Below are positions 51,101 to 61,060 of a DNA stretch of 64,000 bases, one piece after another. Both the position numbers and the translations under genes were made by a program. The notes beneath the pieces are model-generated. The model did not search any database. It had not been told where the DNA came from and was given only the letters and a program-made list of their open reading frames with translations. The stretch is from assembly GCA_002914845.1 (NCBI GenBank), contig JXTC01000219.1, forward strand, positions 115,017-179,016, given 5' to 3'. Source of the stretch: Trema orientale. Its lineage: Eukaryota; Streptophyta; Magnoliopsida; Rosales; Cannabaceae. Each line of letters begins with the position of its first letter. Within the stretch, counting starts at the first letter, position 1.

Positions 51101-52395
51101 AATGGACCTTTCCTTCATTAGGAACATCTTCAAGAGTGAGAGACTTGAGAAAGAACTCAGTGCTATGATTGTTCTTAATGATAAAAGCCTCAGGAACTCC
51201 AAGTTCCTCTTGCCACTCAAAACTAACACCATAAGCAGACTCCCCAGCTAATAATGGGAAAAGGGTCAGTATGTTTGTCCAATTCTCCAAGTGTGCTGCA
51301 TTCCCAACCTTCCCTTTCAGTTCATTACCTACAAACAACACACACAGCACCCAAATAATTCAATAAATGAATTAATTAAATTTAAAATAGATAAAGACCA
51401 TCTTCTTAAATCGTTTAATCATCTACTTGATCTTAGATACTACCTTATCAGTTATCACCACGTACCTATCTTAATAATGCCAATACTTTATAGTTATTGG
51501 TTGTTACTATATGACTTTAAGAAATATAATACTATATATGACATATTCCCAAAAAAGTGGTTTCCAGATTTTCTTTGTTTTTTCTGCCTTTCGTCATTTT
51601 TGGTTCATGAACTTGCATGCCTACAGCACCCTTTTACCGTTAGTGATCTAAATCGTTATATAACTTGGTTTAGAAACGGGGGCTTTTTTGACACATGTTT
51701 AAGGATCACTATGCTATAATCCAATAAATTTTGGGACCAATATTGCATGTGCTTTTTGGCCAGTAAATTCTTAATTTAGCTACAATGAGTCAATGACTAA
51801 GCACAAGTAAAAGTTTTAAGCACCATCACCAGCAAAATTCATGTGCAAGGACTACCAGTTCGTGTATATATATATATATATAACAACGATAACAATGATA
51901 AAATAAAATGGTTATTATTAGGTGTGCTAATTAGAATCACATTCTAGTACAGGTGTGTGAGGTTCATCACAAATTTACTTGTGAGGCCCTATATATTTTA
52001 TCAGTATGCGGTGCTTAAATATGCTTAAATGCACGTCATAATGAATGTTAAAAGGAGAAAAACTAATAGAAGTGAAGTGATCATGCACCTTTAAATTTAC
52101 ACGTGTCATACGATGCCCATAATATTGCTCATACACATACATATAATAGTCTCAAAGAAAAAAAGTAACGAAAGACAGAAATAAACTAGAAGGAAAACTT
52201 ACCAATGTCAGTATTAGTAGCACTAATGAGCTGCAGAGAAACTCGTTGGCCCAACAACTCGCTCAAAGGATCAAGAATGCCATTCCTCATGTCGTTGAAA
52301 TCCAACACATTTTTCTTCATCAAAACCACTGTCCCCTTGATCTGCTTATTCTTAGTACCACCAAAGATTGAGGGAGGTTTAACGATGTTAAACAT
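48102..52395 (-). CDS. Linoleate 9S-lipoxygenase-type gene, copy B
   Basis: Nine exons: 52203-52395, 51033-51328, 50633-50873, 50182-50520, 49988-50073, 49789-49896, 49343-49647, 48986-49249, 48102-48855; 861 residues. Exon sizes equal those of copy A. From 48409 to 51221 the sequence matches copy A (32266-35079) base for base on my row-by-row reading, introns included, except for one base in a poly-A run. Outside that block it differs: exon 1 begins [20 protein letters not shown] and the C-terminal region carries L-to-Q and T-to-S changes. All iron ligands (H522, H527, H713, N717, I861) and the Val-Val specificity pair are the same as in copy A. A cytosolic 9-LOX is expected. The start is the ATG at 52395; the codon two triplets upstream is TTG. 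Confidence 0.94.
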
Positions 52396-52506
52396 TTTCA
52401 ACTTTTGGAATATGAATACTTACTACACACACTCAAACAAACTACTTTCTACTTTTTAATAACAAAAGTTAACTGGTTTGTATGAAATAGTGGGAGACCA
52501 TGGACC

Positions 52507-52514
52507 TATTTATA
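52507..52514 (-). promoter_or_regulatory. TATA box of LOX B
   Basis: TATAAATA on the minus strand, about 110 bp upstream of the LOX B start codon, within a stretch (GGGAGACCATGGACC on the plus strand) similar to the LOX A promoter. Confidence 0.65.
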
Positions 52515-52734
52515 GGGAAACATTGAGCACTATCAGATAATACCTCTACTCCCCGTACTTGTTTAAAATAAAATAGAAAAGAGAATCGATCTATTTTTTT
52601 TTAATAATTGTCAATACATACACATATATATAGGTTGTTTGTTACTAGTGATATCATATTATGGTGTAAATATAAATATGACTACGTGCCCTATTTATGA
52701 ACTAGAAAACAGACATTCATAATCTTCACGATGA

Positions 52735-52980
52735 TACTGCTAATTTCGCTGTCTACGTCTACCCACGTTCTATAATGAATAGCCAACTGATATAATAATA
52801 TGAACCGATTAGGTAAGAAAAGTTATAAGGTTAAAAAAATGTGTGTAAAATGTGATTATATATGTAATATAACGAGTTTGGCCTGTTATAATAAGATTGA
52901 GCATCGACTTAAGATCACGCATCGACTTAGGATCACACTTTGTCGTGAAGAAAACCAACATCTTGATTCATGATTAACGT
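52735..52980 (-). promoter_or_regulatory. Conserved upstream block of LOX B
   Basis: Collinear with similar blocks upstream of LOX A and LOX C: TCTACGTCTACCCACGTTCT, then GTGTGTAAAATGTGATTATA, then AACATCTTGATTCATG. It lies about 350-590 bp from the start codon. It may be a shared regulatory region or just residual duplication. Confidence 0.5.
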
Positions 52981-53569
52981 TCTAGTTTTTATATATATGA
53001 TTTTTTATACAATAGAGAGTTGGTGTACGTCGTCTTGTCAGTAGATAATATATTTTATTAAAAATAATGGCCCACTTGGCCATTTTGTCATTTTTTTTTT
53101 TTATCTTAATTGTTGTGCCGAGAGGATCTTGTGACGTCTAATACTACATGACACCTTACACGCCGATCACCATCTATGGTGCTAATTTTGAGGTGCGAGT
53201 TTTTTACTAAAAGACGAGGGGATGTTACCTAGGTGAGACTGGGGTCTCACAAATTCTATCCTTCAGAAAATATATTATCAGATCATATGAGAAAATATCT
53301 TGAGGTGCCCGTACTACTACCCTTCGGTGATTGCATCATTATTAGGAGATATTATATATTATCCTCAATCCCTCCCCATATCTGATGATCATATATTATG
53401 AAACAATTGTCCTTTTCATTATTATTATTTTTTTTTTATCCTCAGATTTATTCTGGGGTAAAACAAATTAAGGGTCTTCTTGCTCCATATTTATAAATGC
53501 AAATAAAATCTAAACTATCTAAGCTTCGTACTGCGGATGCATCATGTGATCTCCACTCCCCCCTCCGCC

Positions 53570-53655
53570 CACCATTGCCATGTCCGTGGCCTTGGCCGTG
53601 GGATGCGCTACAGCGTCCGATCTCAGCTCGCTCGTATCAAATCTTGGCTTACGTG
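53570..53655. other. Far-upstream GC-rich block of LOX B
   Basis: ATGTCCGTGGCCTTGGCCGT followed by a TGCGCTACAGCGTCCGATCTC phrase and then GGCTTACGTGA. A similar order of words lies at 61640-61735 upstream of LOX C (GGCCGTCGCCTTAGCCGTGT, TCGCTACGAAGTCGATCTC, GGTTTACGTGA). Both are about 1.2 kb upstream of their start codons. Unusually GC-rich for this locus; no gene was recognised. Confidence 0.5.
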
Positions 53656-53666
53656 AAAGTTGATAG

Positions 53667-54250
53667 GCTATGTTCAGTATATTATATTGTATTGTATTAT
53701 ATTGGGTTGAATTATATTGTATTATTCTATTAAAATATTATGTTTAATTTTACATTGTATTAAGATATTATATTAAAAAGTAATTATTTTATTATAATAT
53801 TATGTTTAATTTTACATTGTATTAAGATATTATATTAAACAATTAATTTTGAAAAATACTATTTTTAAAAATATACTTAGAAAAATACTATCTCTAACAA
53901 ATATTTAGGAAAATGCTACTTGTAAAATTACTATTTTTAAAAAATTTATTTATGAAAAACTACTTTTTAGATATAAATTTAGAAAAAATACTACTTTTAA
54001 AAATTTATTTGGAAAAATACCACTTTTGAAAGAAATAAAGTGATGCGAGAGAGAAATTAAGCACAGAAAAAATGAAGAGAATGAATATTGTATAATACTA
54101 CGTTAAAGTTAAAATTATGTAATACAGACCTTTTATTCTATATTAGAAAATACGCTCAGTATTGTATTAAATAATACAATACAAAAGCACAAAACACAAT
54201 ATTATATTTAATTAATACAATCCAGAGTCCTTATATAGTATAGCAAACAT
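53667..54250. mobile_element. Probable MITE with internal 44-bp tandem copies
   Basis: The left end, ATGTTCAGTATATTATATTG, resembles the reverse complement of the right end near 54225-54250 (ATGTTTGCTATACTATAT). Inside, a block AATATTATGTTTAATTTTAC...TATTATATTAAA appears twice at about 53736-53780 and 53796-53840. It is non-coding and extremely AT-rich. Exact ends are uncertain. Confidence 0.4.
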
Positions 54251-56082
54251 GACTTATTGAATAATATATTGCAATGTTGGAGTCTCTTAATGGCTCAAGG
54301 AAAGATGTGAGAGCTCTACCATAAAATGTTAGTCTATAGAAAAAGCTAAAAGAAAAAAAAAAAAAAAAAAGAAATATGGTTGATCACCATCACCAATCAA
54401 CTTTGAAAAAGTTAAAAGGAAAGATGGTTGAAATATAAGCCTATTTCTAGCTGTCCAAATAAACCAAAGGCAATAAATTGAAGCAAACAACTGGTCCAGT
54501 GCGGAGTAAAAATTTCCTTCATCAATGAATCAAATAGAATATAAGCTATAACAGAACAACTGGTTAGATTTCAAAGCATAAGATAACATAAAATAGAATT
54601 GGACTATTTCAATGGATAGGGTGGAGTTAATCCAATCCCATGTTTTGTGTGTATACCTATGGGGTTGGATTAGATTTTGCGTTTAATAATTTTAACTAAA
54701 TATCAAACTTTTTTCCCTTTTCAAACTAAAAATTAAATTTTTTTAAAGGAAAAAATTCAATTTGAGACAATAATTTTTGTATCAATTATATAAATATGGA
54801 AATTATCACTTATTAATTAGAAATAATTTCTTTAAAAAATTAACTTTAAATCTAAATGAGAAATTGAATACGCGTATATTTTAGAATAATTTTTTTAATA
54901 TTTTAAAATAAAACAAAACTAAGACTAAAATTTTAATTTTTTTTAGGAAATCGAGTTAAATTTTGAAATAGGCAAATAGGTAGTAAGTACACCCTTAAAT
55001 AAGAATATTAATCAAAATTGCACATATGATATTTCAAGTGACAGTGATCATATTATATAGCTAAAGTAATAATTAAATCAAATTGCCTCTTAAAAGAAAT
55101 AATTAAATCAAATTCATCATCATTATTATTATGTGTTATTATTATTATCATTACCATTTAAAAACTGCACAATATATGAGAAATAGTCTTTCTACACGGA
55201 AAAACATACAATTTTTGGTATGTCAATGTAGGAGCACAAGTTCAAACAGTACTAATCTCAATTCATAAATAGTTAAAAAAACCAGCCCAATAATCAAGCT
55301 AAAAGGGTTAAAACACTGAGAATAAACAGGCCAAGTATTGATGAAACTCCACGAAAATTTATGAGTTGAAAATAATTCTTTGAGGCATTTTCTCAAACAT
55401 GTGTTTTGCTATAGGAGCATGCATGGTATCTTAAGCTTATTTTTTCATATTTGCAGCGGGAACTCCTATAGCTAAAACAGCCCAATATAAACCAAAACGT
55501 ACATATGAGAACTTCAAGAATCCAGAGACTTCTATTGAGCAAGACCCAAAAACTAAACCCTAATATGAAGAAAAGAAAAATATTATCAGAGCTCCATTAT
55601 AGGCAAAAATTCAAGCAAAATTTTAGGAAATAGAAGAATAGTGTATAACACCCAATTCAATTCAAAAGTGTTATACCAATAATTATGTTTCAAAAAATCC
55701 CTTAAAAATCAACAAGGCATAAACTAGCATGTCAATGACGAAGAAATTAATCGTGCATGTATTATTAGCATGCTGCAGAATGCAAATGAAAGATAGAGAT
55801 CAATGGAAAAAGCGTAATCAGGTCTTTCTGTTATTCTTCGAGTACTGGAAATAAGCTTAAGCTTAAGCAACATTCAACAACAACCACAACACACACACAG
55901 TACATCACCAGCCCCCAACATTAACAATGACGTTGCTGGTAGAAAGCTTCAGGCTATTCTAGCTACTTGCCTGCATAAGTCACGTTCTAAGCATAGAAGT
56001 AGAAGCTAAACAAAAAAAAAAAAAAAAAAAGAACTAAATATATAAAGAAAGACCGAGAAATAGACATTGAGAGGAGCTTAAT
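54251..56082. other. Intergenic spacer and LOX C 3' flank
   Basis: AT-rich, no supported exon. The last 200 bp before the LOX C stop resemble the 3' flank of the LOX pseudogene at 46380-46540, so that part belongs to the duplicated unit. Confidence 0.5.
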
Positions 56083-59000
56083 TTAGATAGAGATGCTGTT
56101 GGGAATCCCCTTAGCAACCATTCCAACTTCGCCAGTACGATAGAGTAAATTGTAAGGAAACTCGACTGGCCCAACTCGATTCTTCAAATTTGCATCCCTG
56201 TTCCTGCTTCTGATTCGGTCCTCAATATCAGACAATTTCTTTCCAAATCTCTCAAAGGCCTCCAATGGCTTTTTGTCTGCAGTCCAGTTAGGACTGTCTC
56301 TTTGCCCAAGATAAACCTCATCAGAAGCGTGCTTTGACAAGATCTCGATAAAGGAAATCGCAACTAAGCTCCGTAGCTCACTAGTAATAGTTCTCAAGAA
56401 AGCTTTTTCTGGGTCTGTTCGAAGCTCTTCATATTCAGGAGTCCCCTCTTCAGGCATAAGTCTCCGGCTCAATGTGGGGCGATTTGGAATGTACCCCGAG
56501 TAAGGATACTGCCCAAAGTTGACAGCTGCATGAAGGGCAGAAGTAATCCATATGACTGTCGCGCATGTCTCTATCAGCTCTTCACGAGTCTGCATTTCGG
56601 GCCACCATATCTCGTCTTTCAAGTCACCATGACCGACCTCTCTGAGTTCCTTCCACCACGATTGGAGTTCTCTGTCTTCCTGAAGAGTTTCATCAGTTTT
56701 GTAGTAGTAAGAGCAGTACTCCTTGACCCATTGTTTGATTGCGGACCAGATTTCGAGTCCATCAACAGCATAGGGATAGTCTTCTATCAGTACACGAAGA
56801 CCATGTGGGCAACTTGGATCCTTCACTGCCATTCCTCTGAAATATGGAGCAAAACATATAAAATCACTATAACCACAATGCTTAATTATTCCACTTTCAA
56901 AGGGATAAGTAATGCTAGTTTGCATTTAACTTCTGCTGGTAAAATAACTCGGATGAAATATCTATACCATACCTCTTAATTAGATCAGCGGGGAGCGACT
57001 GTTCAGTTAAATTCCAATTTCTATAGGCCTCTGCAGTAATTTCCATGGAATATTCTCTTGGAAATATCACTGACTCCACAATACCAAAAGCATTTACGAG
57101 AACTTGCCTAGCAAGTGCATTGATATTCATGGTGTCACGGAAATGAGGATGCAAAAGTTTATAAACTGGGTGTATTACGCTTAGCTGCCTGTTCGTTGCT
57201 ATCACAAATGGCTCAATCACAGCGTGCGTATTCAACCTATGCGACCAATGAAATTTAAAAATAATTAGAAACCAATTTAAAAATATAAACCAATTGTGTG
57301 TGATCCAGATCCAGTTTCTTTGATAGAGAATTACCAATGACTAATGAGCTGATGATAGCCATAGTCATTAACAATGACATATGCTTTAGCCAGTTGCCAA
57401 ATGGAACCTTCAACACCTTGTTCAGCCGGAGTATATACTCTACTTACTGCACCCAAGTGATCACCTTGTGGATGTGGTAAGCTTAGTTCAATTGCCAAAG
57501 GCTTCAAAGTGCCATCATTTGTTAAAAATAGAAGCGTTCTGGTAGCATAAACCTTTGAAGAAGTACTTGTGTTGATCCGCTTCACGAATGGCATAAAAGT
57601 ATCATGGTGATCCAAAATAAACAACCTGTTTTTCTCAAGTGCCTAAGCAAACACATAATTTTATTCGTCATGACCAGCTTTTTAAATAAAGCACTACGTA
57701 TCGTATGGAAATTTTGCTACAAGACATGTTATGCAGTAATACTCTCGGGAAAAATAAAGGAAGGGACATCACCTCATTCACAGAGAGTCCATCCAAGTTG
57801 TTATTTATGTGTGCTTCAGTTATTTTGCTGTTTTGATTACCATAGACGTAAGGGTCTAACTTGCTTGTTGGTGGGAATTCCTGTAGTTAAATTACAAGCG
57901 ACATCATTAAAGCTAAAACAAGAAATTGCATTTGGCCACTTTGATGATCTACATAAGGGGGAAAAGTAATACTTGGAGACCACGAATGAGGACGGGGTTC
58001 ACTCCAGCCAGCATTTCTCTTGTAAATTCTTCGTCAGTCATCCATGCGGACCTATCCTCTGCTCCAAAGCATTGAGACATCATAGAAGAAGTTAATAATC
58101 CATCTAAAGTAGAAGACCACTTAGATAACAGAGATTGTGTAGGAACATGTGCTATACCTTTAATCACATGAGGCTTGGGAAATTTAAGGAATCGACCACC
58201 GTCAGATCGAAACAGTTCCTTCAGTGTTTCTAAAGGTACATTTTTGCTGATAGTGTCAAATATACCTAGAGGTAGCGGAAAACCCCCTTCATACAAATTG
58301 AGTACATCGTCGAAGCTATCAAACTCAGTCGGGGTTAGGTCAAATACAGACTCTAACGCAGGTTTAATGACTAGAGCTACTGATTTCAGCGTGTTAACAA
58401 GAAAGTCAGACGTCTTCAAGTGACCAAAACGTTCATCTCGTGGAATGTAAAAGCTCGAATTCAGAAGATTTTGGCCCCTACTCTCGCTGTTAGGATCTGT
58501 TACAACAATCATATCAGGTAAACATTAACCTTAAGAACAAGAATAGAAATCAATGCATTCCCATATTTTTACTTGTTGAGCAGATTATATAATAAATGTT
58601 TAACCTGTCTTGGTTGGTGGTCTGCCTGTTCTACCCCTGCGAGGATATGGGTACGCATCAGATCCTCCAAGAACAGGACGCACATTTTTTTCACCCCCGT
58701 CTGGATTACCCAGATCGTTGTAGTAGTCATAATCATATACTCTCTCCCCTTCCTTACGCTCGCCTGTTCCATCTCCTCTAAGGTTTATCAGTTCTTGTTC
58801 TCTGTACCAGCGTAGAGGTGCTGGTGTTTCATTCGGAAGATAAGTCTGCAGATGCAATACATAACACCAAGTTCATAAAAAGGTAAAAGAAATAGCATTT
58901 CTTATTTTCTTTTCTTTGGGTGATTTCTTCGAACACCTTGTACACATAAGTAAAACTTCAAAATTTACATGAAAAAAGAATGAATTTATGTATATATTCA

Positions 59001-60530
59001 TTACCTTGTTCCTGAAGAAAACACGATCATAGTTGTAATGGTCTGCTGGGTAAACCCAGGAATTGCAAACAAAATGGACCTTCCCTTCATTAGGAACATC
59101 TTCAAGAGTGACAGACTTAAGAAAGAACTCAGTGCTATGATTGTTCTTAATGATAAAAGCCTCAGGAACTCCAAGTTCCTCTTGCCACTCAAAGCTAACA
59201 CCATAAGCAGACTCCCCAGCTAATAATGGGAAAAGGGTCAGTAGGTTTGTCCAATTCTCCAAGTGTGCTGCCTTCCCAACCTTCCCTTTCAGTTCATTAC
59301 CTACAATAACACACATATATTATACACCACCCAGATAATAAATTTAAATTAAACAAGTATAGTTTCAGTAGTTACCAACTATATCTCATATAAATCTTTG
59401 GCCTAAGTGGAGCTTAGACCATTTAAACCAGTTACAGTAGTGTGACATCTACTTGATCTTGGATACTAATCCTCTTTTTCAATGAAAAAGTCCTCAACCG
59501 AGGACGACATAATAATTACCTTATCAACACAGCTTCTTAATAATGCCACTATACTATCTATTAGTTGTTTCTCTCTTTTTTTATTCCTGATAAAAATGAA
59601 ATGCAATTACTATATATATATATATATACATTTATTGCTTGTAATGCAATTACTATATTTAGTTATTGTTACCAAGACATAAAATTACATACTTAAATAC
59701 ATGTATAATAATAACCACATAATATATACACAATGATGTAATATGTGTTTTGAGTTGTGTATAATATATTTTGAGCTGCTTATATAAATAGTAAGACCCT
59801 ATTTTAAAAATTATGTAATTAAAGTTAATGACATATTGTTGTGTATATATTTTATGTGTTTTTAGTATACTCTAAAATACATATATATATCCCAAAAAGG
59901 TGTTTTTCATTTTTTTTTTTCCTTTTTTGCCTCATGATTTTTTGGTCCATGATATTTGTATGCTTGCGGAATTGTCGTAGGACCCAAGTAGTCTAAACCA
60001 TTTATTGGGTTTATTATCGGCCGGGGTTCTTTCGGCACAGACTAATATATCAGAAATACAACATTCATAGGACCACTATGCAAAAATCCGATCAATTTAG
60101 GTCCATTAACGGTCCTTAAAAAAAAATTCTATCAATAAATTCTTAGTACAACTACAAATTGTCTACACTGAGTCCATGACTAAGCACAAATATAAGTACT
60201 GTAGTATACGGACTAATATTGTTGTCAAATATAAAAATTATATAAACAACATATATATGTGATGTGATAGAGAAAAGAAACAATGGAGAGAGAAATAAGT
60301 AGAAATTAAGGGAAAATTAAGTAATTACCAATGTCAGTAGTAGTAGAACTAATGAGCTGAAGAGAAACGCGGTTGCCCAACAACTCATTCAAAGGATCAA
60401 TAAAGCCAGTGGTTATGTCGGTGAAGTCCAACACATTTTTCTTCATCAAAACCACACTCCCTTTTATCTGCTTTTTATTATTAGTAATAGTACCCAAGAT
60501 TGAGGAGGGAGGTTTAATGATGTTAAACAT
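56083..60530 (-). CDS. Linoleate 9S-lipoxygenase-type gene, copy C
   Basis: Nine exons: 60329-60530, 59005-59300, 58605-58845, 58158-58496, 57973-58058, 57773-57880, 57335-57642, 56973-57236, 56083-56836; 865 residues. The extra residues relative to A and B are three in exon 1 ([20 protein letters not shown]) and one in exon 7 ([12 protein letters not shown]). Iron ligands are H526, H531, H717, N721 and terminal I865. The specificity pair is Val583-Ile584, and the preceding segment reads NAFGIVES where A and B read NGGGVLES, so the substrate pocket may differ. The small residue in place of Phe still favours 9-LOX. No transit peptide is seen. It is the most diverged intact copy and shows no sign of the A/B homogenisation. 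It has the longest first intron of the three, about 1.0 kb. Confidence 0.94.
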
Positions 60531-60682
60531 CTTCTCTTTTTTTTTTTGAAAAAAAAAAAAAGAACTTTGGAACTAATATGGATATATATTGCAAACACTT
60601 AATAAACAAAGTTTCTACTTTGTTATAAGAAATAGAGTAAGTAAAATGGTTTGTATGAAAAGTGCAACATGATCGATGGATG

Positions 60683-60690
60683 TATTTATA
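60683..60690 (-). promoter_or_regulatory. TATA box of LOX C
   Basis: TATAAATA on the minus strand, about 150 bp upstream of the LOX C start codon, matching the motif in copies A and B. Confidence 0.6.
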
Positions 60691-60804
60691 GGAAAAGTTT
60701 GAGCATTAATAGTTAATATATCTACAACTTAAAAATAATAATAATCTATTCTTAGCATATTTATGAACTAAAAACAATTACACATCAGTAATCTTCATAA
60801 GGAT

Positions 60805-61060
60805 AATGATACTGTCTACGTTGATCATGTTCTCTTATAATATAATAATTAATACTATGAGCCGATCGATCTAGCTAGGGGTGAGAAAACAATTAATTAG
60901 CTAGTTTAACAATTAACCAAAAAAAAACAAAAGTGTGTAAAATATATGTGATTAATATAATGAGTCTGATATTTATTATAAAATTGAGCACCGATTTTGT
61001 TGATAGACGATATATCATGAAGATCTCACTTGTCGTTAAGAGTACAAACATCTTGATTTA
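60805..61060 (-). promoter_or_regulatory. Conserved upstream block of LOX C
   Basis: Shares with the LOX A and B blocks TCTACGTTGATCATGTTCT, GTGTGTAAAATATATGTGAT and ACAAACATCTTGATTTATG in the same order. It lies about 280-530 bp from the start codon. Confidence 0.5.
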
